NCBI RefSeq assembly: GCF_020520425.1
Contig: NC_079490.1
Span: 7,254,001 to 7,318,000, forward strand
Source of the DNA: Spinacia oleracea
Lineage: Eukaryota; Streptophyta; Magnoliopsida; Caryophyllales; Amaranthaceae
Reading direction: 5' to 3'
DNA: 64,000 nt
In this document: positions 49,120 through 60,757 of the stretch, one piece after another
How the letters are laid out: each line of letters starts with the position of its first letter
Position numbering within the stretch: the first letter of the stretch is position 1
Made by a program: the position numbers and the translations under genes
The notes under the pieces: model-generated
What the model saw: the letters and a program-made list of their open reading frames with translations, nothing else
Told to the model about the DNA's origin: nothing
The model's database searches: none

Positions 49120-49228
49120 TGTGAAAATGATTAAATTTTTTTTCTAAAGTTTATCTTATCTAAACTTATGTGAATTTATTTTGTCTGAAATAAGTCAAAA
49201 AGTAAGCCGAACAAAATAGTGAACTTGT
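49120..49228. mobile_element. Tourist-like MITE, right part (split by the MULE)
   Basis: Completes the element begun at 30078. Its right end, read inverted, is GTTCACTATTTTGTTCGGCT, followed by AAGTCA and AATAAG words typical of the family. Confidence 0.6.
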
Positions 49229-52200
49229 AAGTTCAACCTGAAACTTCAGTTAAGATTTGATTGTTGTTGAACAATGATGGATTATGCAGAAATCAAGTTT
49301 TCAATTAACTCACGACTTTTTTATAATACCAATTTCAACATAATCAAACTTATTTCACCAGTATTCCTTCTCATGTCAAGCCATCAAAGAAAAAATTACG
49401 TAACAATGAATAAACGAGACACTTGTGGTAGAGAATTAGAATAAAGAGAATAACTAGTCATTGGCTCGGACAATACACCGGGTTGTTCCAAGTAATTTGG
49501 TCATATATCTTAATTAAAATTGAGAAAACGTACTAAACTATATATAAGATTTAAATAGTACTTAATTGAATTTGTTTTGTACGTGTTTCGATGATGAATT
49601 TATGTAACTTCGTAAATAATTTTATATAATTAAATATTTTAATTGAGCCATTTTGAAAAATAAACCTCAGAGTAATTTGATTAATTTTAAATAAAATATT
49701 ATATGGATAAATATTGCATGAATATAGAAAGTTTTATATTTTGTAGAAAAAAAGGTCCATTTGTCTGAAAATAAATTGTAACATTTTCTTACGAATCCCA
49801 AAACTTTATCGCAACATTTTTCACTTTTTTAATTACTTTTTGTAACTTTAAATAATGTAAATGCAATAAAAAATTATAATAAATAAATCATAAGGTGTAA
49901 TAGTTTTCGTAAAAATTATGAGTAGAATTGAAATTATAAATATGAGTTAATTATTTTTGAATAATTTATGATACTAAATATTTTTTTAATTTTCCATTTT
50001 TTTCAACAACGGAACTCCATGAATAAAATATTATTGAAGATATATTTTATGTTCACTATTTCAAGCTCGAGGATGAGTTCAACCGTTCACCAATAATACA
50101 TGACTTACAGTTTCAACTTGTTGCAACCTGCTTTTTGTTCAGATCGTATATTTTATATATTTTGTTAATTTTTTTAACTTGCAGACATTTAATACCGAGT
50201 TAAAGTCCGACCAGAAAGGGTGAAGACACCGAGACAAAATGAGTGGGATAAATATGGAAACTTGCAAAAACTTTCCACACATGAAAAATATTTTAACAAC
50301 GGAGCTAATCTTTGCAAGTGACACTCAATTTCTAGAGAGTTACAAAGTATAGGTAATATATTTGGACCTTTATAATTAAAATTGGCTGACAACATTTATC
50401 TCGCGTTGAAATGCATTTGCTTCGTAAATGAATTTATGTAACTTCGTAAATGATTTTATGTAATTAAATATTTTAACTGAGCCATTTTGAAAAATAAACT
50501 CAGAGTAATTTAATTAATTATAAATAAAAATTGCATGCATAAATATTGCATGAATATAGAAAATTATATATTTTGTAGAAAAAAAGGTTCATTTGACTGA
50601 AAATAAATTGTAACATTTTTTAGGAATTCCGAGACTTTATCACAACATTTTTCACCTTTTTAATTACCTTTTGTAACTCAAATAAATGTGTATATATATA
50701 GTGTAATAATTTTTGTAAAACCATGAGTAGAATTGAAATTATAAATATGACTTAATTATTTTTGAATGATTTATGATACTAAAATATTCTTTTAATTTTT
50801 CATTTCTTTTAACACCGAAACTCCATGAATGAAAATATTAGTGAAGATATATTTAATTGTAAGGAGTATGTCTCATCATAATTATTTCTATCTCTGCTAC
50901 TTTCACCAACTTCTCGTTACAACAAAAAAAAAATCAAATTCCATTTGAATTTTTTTACAAAAAGGTTAAATAGATTATTCAAGAGATACGTATTAAAAAT
51001 TTGTAAAAAAATTGACGTTAAATTAGTTTTGCGATAATAAAAAAACTAAAAAAAAACTAATACAGAGCATCAATTTTTGTACAATACCTTGGTTTGCTCG
51101 ATTCCGAGTTAAATAAAACATTAGTTATTAGTTTATTACATACAAAATTATATGCTCCATTAGACAAATTCCGACAAAAAATCTATACATTTAAGAAAAT
51201 TGATATAATGAAAGGTATTTAGTGATATCAACAAGCCTTGGGAAAATCATAAATACGGAGTACATTCAACATTCAATTTCAAAAATCTTAAATGAACAAA
51301 TACCCCCTTTGGCCTCTTTTATTGTTTGCTTCCCAAAGGGGTCGAGACATTCAACTCTATAGATTATATGAATTTCCAGTTCCACATAAACAATAATAAA
51401 TTACCTCTACAACTAATAGCAAATTAATGTAATGCATACAACTAATAGCAAATTAATGTAATGCAAACCAGCATCATTTAGATGTTCTATTTACAAAGAT
51501 TATTTGTGTTTGCCTAAAACTCAAAAACACGCCCGACTAGGCACAACAACAAAAGTACACTTCGCGCCTGAAAAGACCGATGTTTCTTCGATATATGCAG
51601 TTTTTGAGGTGAAGTGACATGGGGTCATAAAGCAAGATTTATCCGATCGGTCTCAAGAAGTGATAAGCTTACGTAGCCTGTCAAAACGTGAAGTATCGAG
51701 GTTTTGGATGTTTGACCTTTGCAGAAGATTTGACTGAACTTCCTTTCATTCTCTGATTTAGATCTTTTCTCTTTGGCTAAACAGTTGTAGATAACATATT
51801 AGTGAAAGTGAAAACTATCAAATTTTCTAATTTCTCGAAGTGTTCAAGACACATCTTACATGTATGTATGTCGTATGCTAGACACACCACCTGCAGTGTA
51901 CCAACTTTTTTTTTTTGGTTCTACTACGAGAAGTTCTCGCCGCCTTTAACGAGTGGTACATTGTACCAACTATGACCATAATAGAAAAAAAGTTACGGTA
52001 CAAAGATTCCGAGTCATCCAACATTATACTAATTATAAAAGTAGTACTTCTTTATCTTTGGAAACATTTTTCCAGAGAACAGACAGTTGATAAATTAAGG
52101 CATACAATCATAGTGAACACTAATCAGTAATCAACTAATCATCTGTCATAAGCAACTCTTTGGCCTGATCACCCTCTATTGTTCTTCTCTTGCTCCAGTA

Positions 52201-55200
52201 CCAACTTAAGCACGGCAAAAAGAATTAATAAAAGAGGGCGATAGTTATTTCTTAACTACCATCAGCTGAAAATTGTAAAACAAATGAGAAATTCATACTG
52301 CAGTTACCCTGAAATTATTAAGACAGACCTAATAAAACTGGTCTACACTAAAGTCGAACTAAATCATGCAAATAAAATGTCCTACAAAGCAACTCATTTA
52401 CACAATTCTCAGCAAAGCCCCCGACAAGAGCCACTAGGAGGCCATCCCAGCATTAAACAGGGCCAAGGAACACCGTTCAAAGTTGAAAGGCACTATACAA
52501 TTAGATTCATCATCAGTTGAGTATCTCGAACAACATCATTGGGGCTATGTCCTGGAAAGCCACCGAGAAGATTCAAAGGTTTGACATGGGACAGATACAA
52601 ATTATTCATGAAAGCTTATGAATAGCGTTTACCATTCACCTACACGAAAACGGAAACCAATAAGGTTACAAAGCAGTAAAGTTGAAATTCAAAGTTTATC
52701 ATCAGAAAGCATAAAAGCAAGATAGTTAAAACAATTTTCATTTGAATGTGAGAAAGGATAAAATACCCTAATGAATGACATATGTGAAAAAATTTCAGAC
52801 AACATCCAAGATGTTCTTCAAGTTAAGCACTCAGAAATCAGAACACAAATGTGTCAACGGCACTAATATAGAGGTGCTTACTCAAATGCTGAACACTAGA
52901 ATACGGAAATTCCTTTTTATTACAAGAGTGGTAGAGCCAGCTTTTGAAAATTAAAGCAAACAAGAAATTCTCAGATGGCAATAGGACAATTAAGCAATTT
53001 ACATACTTTTGATCCACTTGGAAGTTGGAATCAGAAATTTTCTAAGCTGGTCAGAAGCCACTCGTTGCGCAATCAAGTGTACTTGCCGAAGTAGTGTTGT
53101 ACTGTTGTGCAACTATACTACCACCTGTGGTATGAAAGGGCTAAATCTTACAAGTCATTTACCTGGAGAACAGATTAATAAAGTTGGGGCTTATTATTAG
53201 TTGGTCACTGATCAACGATCAGTACATGTCTTCATAAGGAGGAGAAAAATGGGCAGAGTTCTGAGAGCAGAATATAACCTCATCGATGGTAGTGATGCAA
53301 CGGTGCTGGATTTTGAGGGGCAGAGCAGAGAGTGAATTGGCAGCTTCTCTAGGATGCAAGAAGGGTCGATGAAAGAAACATGGAAAAGATATGGAGGACT
53401 GGAGGAGTTATAAAGCCTAAACAGCTCCTAGAAAAGAACTTCCTTAGTGTAAGCTTAATCTTTTTATATCTGTATAAACAGTAGTAGTTAACTAGTCTTA
53501 GGAGTTAAGACCAGGAAAGTATATAAAACCTTCTACTATTTGATATATAAGCTACAGTAGGAACGTTATTGTATTATCTATGGCTTAAGACAGAAGTTCA
53601 TATACTTATCTGTCAACAACTCAACACTTAATGGACAATAAAGGGAACAAGGTCAACTTTCAAATTTACAACTTTAAGTTTAATACAACATCACCCACTG
53701 ACCCACTTGTCCACTGTTCTACCAATTTGGCATTTGGTATGGGGTATTTAAGAAACAGAAAGGAAACCAAAACATCTGTTTCCGCTGAAGGCGTTTGGTT
53801 GATGTCTTTATTAATTCTCTTTATTTCATTTTTACACTTTATGACCCCCCTCCTCCAGGGAATTCAAAACCCCAAACTCCTCTACACCATGACCAAACTT
53901 GATCACCCCTTGACCACAGTCCTAATATTCCTAAGTCCTAACCCCAGCCCAGAAGTCAGCATCCCCACATCACCAAACACCAGCCCCCACAATCTCGATC
54001 CCACTGCTGTCCCATAACCACCACCAGACTCTACAATCCCACTGCCGTACGCACTAACCAAATCAGACAACCACCTATAAAATAACAACCCCACCCAGCA
54101 ACCAAACTCCCAATCCCCAACCAAAAGCACACAACCTTACCCACAGCCAAACATTCAAAACAGGAGTTATCTAATTCAGCAAATAGTAAAAGGCAGTTAA
54201 TACGTGTGGTACATTTTGGCATAATTTAACAATACTAGGTAATGAATATAGTACTCGTACTCAATATTGTAGTGGTGATTGTGGAAAATTAGGTAACAGT
54301 GGACCAAACTTGCATCACCCACCAGCCCATAACCACCCACCCATCAGCCCATAACCACCCACCCACCAAAACATGTCCACCAACTCAGAACCAACACTGC
54401 AATTCTACGTATATGAGATCAAGAGAAGATTTGAGGCAGAGAAATAGAAGATGGTTGCTTACAAAGATCAAATTCTGGCTTTAAGTGGTCGAATTCGACC
54501 ATGAAAGCTCCAATTCTGGAAGTTTTGTGGTCGAATTAGACGACAAAAGCCCCTCTTCAATGTTGTTGTGGTAACTTCAAATCAACAGCGGGAGGTGGCG
54601 GTGCTGTTGCAGATGACTACAGCGGAATGAGACTTGTGAGGCAGAGGTTCATTTGGTATTGTGTAAGTGGTGGAGTATAAAGGAGAGGGAAGTTGTATCA
54701 CTTGTAAGTGATGGTTTGAGTCTTTGAGAACTAAGAAGGCATGCCGCAGGAGATCATGTGACAGAAGGGCTGTAAAATTGGGGATCTACCAAAGACCAAA
54801 AATAAGCAAATCATCTGACCGTTTTGTGTAACTTTCCTTTCCTTTGGCTGTCTTTTTTTCCATTCCTTTATTTAGCAGTGAACAAAACAACCACTTATGG
54901 TCTTTCACAGAAGTCCCCTACTTTTTCTCTTCATAAATTGTGTTGTACAATGGACACAAAATGCTCAGCATTCTACAACTCAGCATTCTAGACCAGCTAA
55001 TTAGAATCTAATCATCAATAACATGCTATGAAATGAATAGACTACTTCTAAGACTCATTCGTTTGGCAGGTCTTTAATTGTAAATATCATTTACAGAACA
55101 TCACCTGAATCGATGGGTAACAACGAGACCAGCAACCTACTATTTTCAAAAGTCCAATCTTGTCCTTTGAACAATCCTCCCCTTTATCGACTGACAATAA

Positions 55201-55460
55201 AGTAAACAGCCTTTTCATGCTTCTTTCGCACATGACTGACTGCATAAGCGCAGATATATGATCCCAACAATCGTCCCACCTGGCTGCGGATAGTCACCAC
55301 CCGGCACTCAGGTGATGCTACAGTATGGAATCATGCCAAACATCCAGGGTCTAACTATTCGCACAGCATAGTCTGGCATGATAAGTTAAGACTTGAGAAT
55401 AACTTGGGACCTAAGTGACATCTTAAAAGTGCTCTAAAACGGACAAAACAAAAGCAAGGA
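49229..55460. other. Intergenic AT-rich DNA with a direct duplication; no secure gene
   Basis: About 49585-50036 is repeated directly at about 50420-50850 (for example ATGAATTTATGTAACTTCG, ATATTGCATGAATATAGAAA, TTTTGTAGAAAAAAAGGT). From 52.1 to 55.4 kb the base composition is more gene-like, but no exon chain could be built. Open stretches near 52560-52640 and 52990-53110 (minus) are discussed as a finding. A CCACCCACC-rich stretch lies at 54310-54370. Confidence 0.5.
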
Positions 55461-55660
55461 GTTGGTTCTACCGAGTATTGCAAACAGCACATGCCATTAA
55501 CAGACAAGAACAATATACCTACACTGGTTACTCAGTCAAACGGAGAAAACGGACAAAACAAAAGCAAGGAGCCGGTTCTACTGAGTATTGCAAACAGCAC
55601 ATGCCATTAACATACAAGAACAATATACAACCTACACTGGTTACTCAGTCAAACGGAGAT
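55441..55660. repeat. Two-copy ~110-bp tandem duplication
   Basis: The segment beginning GGACAAAACAAAAGCAAGGA at 55441 is repeated at 55551. Copies differ at a handful of bases and by a short indel. It lies ~150 bases downstream of the cysteine desulfhydrase stop. Confidence 0.9.
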
Positions 55661-55812
55661 GCTGTTGTTTCCCATAATAAACTTACCAAAGGTCTGATAC
55701 CAACAGGCAACAGCACAAACAATAGCAAGTTTCTATACAGTACAAAAAGTTATTGACAAACACGTAATTCTTAAGATGCTCATGAAAAGAAGCTAGAAAA
55801 AACACACCTTGT

Positions 55813-57234
55813 CTAACCATTGAGTTCAGCGCAGGTAAATCCATCTTGCACCAATTGATTAACCGCGTCCCTAAACTTATAATAATCATCAACTGTATTA
55901 TAAACCTGGTGAGAAATCCGAGCATAACCAGTCACACACCCGACCTCCCCTTCCTTGGGTGGCCTGAAATAAATCGGAACCTCAACCCCAAACTTCTCCC
56001 TAAAATGGGTCCTCAACTTCATGACATCATCATCATTCTTAATCCCCAAACAAGTAGGCAACCCCACCATAACCATACTCGCACACATTTCAGGGGAGCA
56101 CCCCAAATGTGTCCCCCAAGCTTTCGCCAACATCTCCCCCATCTCAATAACCTTATCATGATTCCTCTTCATAATCCCTTCAATCCCGCCCTCGAACCGA
56201 CTAACAAACTCCAAAACCTCCGGCACCACGAGCTGGGAGCTATAATCCCGAGTCCCAATCCACGCGCTCTCCACCGGCAACCCGTTCCCATACTCATGCG
56301 AAACCACAGGATGATGAACATCATCATACTCCAACCCACCATCCTCTTGTTCCTTCCTCTCCTTCTTCCTGCAATACAAAAAGGCTACCGAAGGCGGACA
56401 AAAGAACCATTTATGCAAATTACTGGTATAGAAATCAGCCCCAATATCCTCCATATCAATCTTCAAACACCCAATTGCATGAGCCCCATCAATAAAAACC
56501 TGATCAACACCTTCCTCCCTACAAATTTGCACTAACTCTTTAACAGGCAAAACAACACAAGGCATAGAAGTAATATGATCAATAACAGCCAACCTAACCC
56601 TACGATTCTCCAACTTCGCCAAATTCAATGCATTCCTAAACTCCCTAACAATCTCACCGCTATCGAAAACCGGAAATGGAAGAGGTACCTCAATAACATG
56701 GCCACCGGCGCGCGAGACGTACGCATGAACAGACTTCTTCACGGAACCGTACGCGTAATGGAGCATAACAGCGGCGTCACCGGGGGCAAATCTCCGTTCG
56801 GAGAAAGCGCGGGAGACATACTGAAGGACAACAGCGGTGGCAGTGGTGGCGTTGTCGACGAGTGAGATTTCGTCGAGGCGAGAGGCGTTGATTAAGGGGA
56901 GGAGAAGACGGCGGGAGGAGTCAATCCCGGGGCGGAGGAGAGAGAAGTAGAACAAATCGGGTTGGCGGAGGAAGAGGAGCTGCCACCGTCGTTGGGCGGA
57001 GATGACGGAGGAGGGACAGCATCCGAAACTTCCGTTGTTGACGCGGGCAATGGCGGGGTCATGGTGGGCGAATTCAGCGGCGATTTCGGAGGGAGAAATT
57101 AGGGTTTTGATAGCGGTTTGATCTTGTTCATCTTGTGGAGGTTGTTGTTGGTGGTGGAGGGGGAGGTGGTTGAGCTTGGGTTTCTTGGGGGTGTGGGCGC
57201 CATTTTCAGGGGAGGGGAGAGAATCGGAAGCCAT
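55813..57234 (-). CDS. LCD: L-cysteine desulfhydrase, PLP-dependent (aminotransferase class V fold)
   Basis: Intronless frame of 473 residues; Arabidopsis L-CDes (At3g62130) is of similar length. The family converts L-cysteine and water to pyruvate, ammonia and H2S, a signalling gas in plants. Visible landmarks: RVNNGSFGCCPSSV (substrate/PLP loop, ~64-77), LVDNATTA (~125-132), AVIDHITSMPCVVLPVKEL (~216-234), FIDGAHAIG with the PLP-pairing Asp249, and NLHKW with Lys275 as the Schiff-base lysine. SAWIGTRDYS and RISHQVYNTVDDY follow near the C-terminus. A PKKPK stretch near residue 16 could act as a nuclear signal. No clear transit peptide is seen. The ATG chosen is the first in the frame and is preceded by a purine-rich leader. 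A GT-type donor (ACAAG/GTGTGT) five bases past the stop hints at a 3' UTR intron. Confidence 0.93.
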   Translation of the reverse strand: MASDSLPSPENGAHTPKKPKLNHLPLHHQQQPPQDEQDQTAIKTLISPSEIAAEFAHHDPAIARVNNGSFGCCPSSVISAQRRWQLLFLRQPDLFYFSLLRPGIDSSRRLLLPLINASRLDEISLVDNATTATAVVLQYVSRAFSERRFAPGDAAVMLHYAYGSVKKSVHAYVSRAGGHVIEVPLPFPVFDSGEIVREFRNALNLAKLENRRVRLAVIDHITSMPCVVLPVKELVQICREEGVDQVFIDGAHAIGCLKIDMEDIGADFYTSNLHKWFFCPPSVAFLYCRKKERKEQEDGGLEYDDVHHPVVSHEYGNGLPVESAWIGTRDYSSQLVVPEVLEFVSRFEGGIEGIMKRNHDKVIEMGEMLAKAWGTHLGCSPEMCASMVMVGLPTCLGIKNDDDVMKLRTHFREKFGVEVPIYFRPPKEGEVGCVTGYARISHQVYNTVDDYYKFRDAVNQLVQDGFTCAELNG

Positions 57235-57582
57235 GGGAGGTGGGAGGAGAGAGAAAATGGGAGGAAGGAGATGGAGATCAGAGACAGAGGAGAGTGAGAG
57301 TGAGAGTGGAAGCCAAAAGAGATGATAAGATTTTGAGAGTATGACACGTCAGACGGTAGAGACTAGAGAGAGAGTGGCCGCCGGGGAGAGGAGAGAGAAA
57401 GTGGATTTGAGGTTTGGGGTTTATGAAATGGGTGGGGTTCGGGAATCAGGATCTAGGTTTGGGGCCGGTCCGAATATCTCTTTCATAGTTTTTTTTTTTG
57501 TTTTTTTGAGAAAATGTATTCAAATTTTTTTATTACTCAATAAAATCAATTCATTGTATGAAAATTATTCACAATACATTTT
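57235..57582 (-). other. Leader and upstream region of the desulfhydrase gene
   Basis: GA-rich on the plus strand (pyrimidine-rich leader for the minus-strand gene) to about 57400, then AT-rich. No TATA box can be assigned securely. Confidence 0.4.
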
Positions 57583-58380
57583 GGCAAATTTGCCAAAAAC
57601 AACCTTTTATAACCATTTTTTTTGCAAAAAACAACCTTTTATAGTTTTTTTTGCAAAAACAGACCTAAAAGTAAAAATAATTTGCAAAAGACAGCCTTTG
57701 GCATTTTCAGGTGTTGACTTTCATTTTTCCGGTTTGACTTGGCTGGTTTTACTTATTGCACCCACTTTCCATCCCTTTTTCTCACTTAAACCCATTTGGA
57801 GCCAAAATAAAACCCCAAATTACAACCTTCTCTCTGTTCTTCATCCTCGTTCTTCATCCTCCACCAAAAAAAATATCCTCTCTTCTTGCTTTATCATTTG
57901 CATGAAATTGGTAGATTGCTGCTATACTAAGTGATTTTCGGCACTCTACCACTAATTTTTGGTAAGTTTTGTTCATTAATTTTGCCTAATTTTAATGTAG
58001 GAAACTTAGGGTTTTTTCCCCCAATTTTGTGAATTGATTCGATTTTGTTGATGGAATTGCCTTCTTCATTCCTTTATTGGGTGCCATTAGAGTACAACAA
58101 AGCAACAAAGAGTTGAGCCAAAAACAGAAAATGACAGTGAGAGAAAAGTTGGAAAATTTAACCCAAAAATGGAAAAAAAAAACACTTCAATTTAAGTAGT
58201 TGAAGAAAGTAACGTTTGAACTTGATGACTTACCGCATTCAATGAAACTTCATTGACGGCGGAGCTACATTAATGGCGCCTGAGTTCTTCAAAGGTTTTC
58301 TCAATTTTTTTTTTTTTTTAGGTTTTCCCCTTTTATATCCCGGGAAAAGGGAAGGAAAATGGTGCACTTAATGAAAATCG

Positions 58381-59741
58381 TGAAGGAAATAATGCCCTTG
58401 GTCCAAGTATGCATTCTATGTTAAGTCTAATAAATGCGGTTCAGTATTAATTAACAAGTTAATAATTCAGTGAGATCAAGTGAGCTGAATGCCTAGCTAG
58501 AGGCCGCTTCAGTTCAAGTGGAATTAATGATATTAATCCACAGCTTACTCTTGACTGAACCCGTAGGGTCACACAAATAGTACGTAAACGGATCAAGTAT
58601 TTAATGGCATTAAATACTCCATCTATGGATATTCGGAATCGACGGATCTTGGTTTCAGTGGGAGCTGAGATCGTCACAGGCAAGAAATGAATACTCCGGA
58701 AACGATGATATTCCGGAAACGGAAATATGGATCGTATCGAAAATATAAATATTATCCAAGTCGTAGATGTTGCCGGAAACGGAAACATGGTACGTATCGG
58801 AAAATATTATCGGAAATGGAAATATTGCCGGAATCGGAAATATTGCCGGAAACAGAAATATTGTCAGAATCGGAAATATTATCGGAATCGGAAAATAATT
58901 CCGGAAACGGAAATATTAAATATTTGTTCGAAACGGAAATTAATTCCGGAATCGGAAATATTAAATATTGTTCGTATCGGAAATGAATTCCGGAATCGGG
59001 AATTTAATCGGAAGCGTATCGTACGAATTAGCATCGGACGAGGCCCGCTAGACGAAGGCCCAGCACGAAGCCAGGCCATCGCCCAGCGAGCCGCACGCAG
59101 CAACGCACGCCTCGACCAGGCCCAGCGCAAGGCCAGGCCCAGCCAAGGGCGCGCGCGCGCACAACACTGCACATGGGTTGTGCGCCTGTCGTGGGCCGCA
59201 AGGCCTGCGCGGGTGCACGGCTTGTACGATGCGTGTGCGGGAAATCCTAATCCTATTAGGATTTGTGCAAAGATTAAAATCCTAATCCTATTAGATTTGC
59301 TTTGTTATTTAAAGTCCTAATGAAGTTCTAATTAGCAAATCCACATCCTAGTAGGATTACAATTCCTTTTCCATACTCCTATAAATAAGTGCCTAGGGTC
59401 ACAATTTATGGAAACGAAAAAAGTATTCAAAGGGTAAGTTTTTGAAATAAAATTAACCATACACTTGCAAACACTAGCCGAAATTCCTAGTAACCTTAAG
59501 GGCGATTCTAGTTGGTCTAAACTTGAGGCGGATCCGGACGTACTGTGGACTATCTACGGAGGGACGACATTTGGAGTCCTAAAGACTTGTTCTTGTTCGG
59601 TTCGGGCGCAGCTAGGGAAGGCACGCTACAACATGTATGCATCAATTCTATGCTAAATGATTATGTTAATATAATATGCTTTCCTGGCTTTATGGTTTTT
59701 CCGCATGATTTATGAATTGTCATATGTATCATAACCTAACA
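58381..59741. mobile_element. Solo LTR with CGGAAATATT repeats, 5-bp target duplication AATCG
   Basis: 1361 bases from TGAAGGAAATAATG to CATAACCTAACA, flanked by AATCG at 58376-58380 and 59742-59746. Region 58690-59015 contains many CCGGAA(T/A)CGGAAATATT-type units. A GC-rich segment follows (59030-59230), then CCTATAAATAAG (TATA-like, near 59378). No coding. The superfamily is not determined from the sequence; it resembles copia-type LTRs of Caryophyllales, from memory only. Confidence 0.8.
58690..59015. repeat. CGGAAATATT-type subrepeat array within the solo LTR
   Basis: Roughly twenty irregular units combining GGAAACGGAAATATT and GGAATCGGAAATATT; spacing about 12-18 bases. Confidence 0.8.
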
Positions 59742-59927
59742 AATCGAAGGCACGGTCCCGACACGTGAGAGTCAAGGCGGAAAAATGAAGGTCAACGCCT
59801 GAAAATGCCAAAATGCTGTCTTTTGCAAATTATTTTTACTCTTAAGTCTGTTTTTGCAAAGAAATTTATAAAAGGTTGTTTTTCGCAAAAAAAAAGGTTA
59901 TAAAAGGTTGTTTTTGGCAAATTTGCC

Positions 59928-60506
59928 TAAGGTTTTTAAGGGTTTTTGCAATTGTATTGAATTCTACGGATTAGTTATGTAAGTACTCGTATATTGTAAA
60001 TCCCTGTCAACAAATATAAACAAAGCATGTTATAATATGGAGTAATATTTTTTTTTTAAAATAAATAAATAGCGCTTAATATGAAGGTAGAAATAGCTTT
60101 CATTTGTTTCTAAGAGCATACGTAATTCAAAAATAAATAAATAAATAACTTGATTGGACAACAACGAGTTGTATTTATATGAACCTTTTGTTTTTGCAAA
60201 AAATAGGTGGCCCGTCCTATTTCATGGAATAAATTTTCGTGTCTCTTAATTTGATTTAACATATAAGTTGTGTACTACGAACGGAGTAGGATAAAATAAT
60301 TTGAAATAAACCGATATGAATAAATATTGAAAATAAATAGAGAGAAAAACCACTTAAAATATAGAAATTTTCAACGAAAATGAGTTAGTGAGATTGAAAG
60401 ATAAGAATCACTCCACATAGTCAGTGAAACTCGCTCAAAACTAGTTTTACCTGTTTCAATTTACAATGGCATAGGTTATCTTCTACAATGTTTTACTTAT
60501 TTATTG
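59928..60506. other. AT-rich intergenic DNA
   Basis: Nothing recognisable. Confidence 0.5.
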
Positions 60507-60757
60507 TAGATTTTTTATTTTTTATTTTTTTGACGGGAAACTGGAATTTTTCATTCAATCATAGCTTTGTCCTCAAGGACGACAGGGAGAATTTCGGGTG
60601 GGCATTCATCCATCCACACTAGGACCTCCTCAAAGTTAAGGGAGGCCTTAGCGATGGCATGAGCTGCCTTATTACACACTCTCTTAGCGAAATTAAACGT
60701 ACATGCTTCAAATAAAGTAGCTAAATAGATCATAGGTAAAATTATATTATAACCCAT
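60507..60757 (-). pseudogene. 5'-truncated LINE fragment (RNase H-like 3' end)
   Basis: Minus-strand frame with FNFAKRVCNKAAHAIAKASL and WMDECPPEILPVVLEDKAM, the C-terminal pattern of the RNase H-like domain in plant non-LTR retrotransposons. Shortly after the stop comes an A-rich run on the minus strand (plus-strand T-run at 60508-60530), consistent with a LINE tail. Only the last ~60 codons are present. Confidence 0.7.

Larger units (their letters stand above)
57583..59927. mobile_element. Large-TIR non-autonomous element, split by a solo LTR
   Basis: Terminal inverted repeats of about 160 bp pair 57583-57745 with 59765-59927. Both outer ends are GGCAAATTTGCC, followed by AAAAACAACCTTTTATAAC; both inner parts carry AAAATAATTTGCAAAAGACA. 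The interior has no transposase. Removing the solo LTR and one target copy leaves about 980 bases. The class is not certain; the long TIR suggests a MULE derivative. Confidence 0.75.

Noticed and set aside
53631-54017. 128-codon plus-strand frame
   Set aside because: Low-complexity Pro/Ser/Thr tail, no splice or domain support, overlapping frames on the other strand are equally open.
55846-56535. 229-codon plus-strand frame antisense to the desulfhydrase
   Set aside because: It is a shadow of a strongly constrained coding sequence; its composition (many Pro, Asn, His, Ile) is typical of an antisense reading and it has no motif.
57341-57934. 197-codon plus-strand frame upstream of the desulfhydrase
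   Set aside because: Runs from the leader region straight into the terminal inverted repeat of a transposon; no recognised motif.
58727-59320. 197-codon plus-strand frame with many ETE/RNR units
   Set aside because: Translation of the CGGAAATATT array of a solo LTR.
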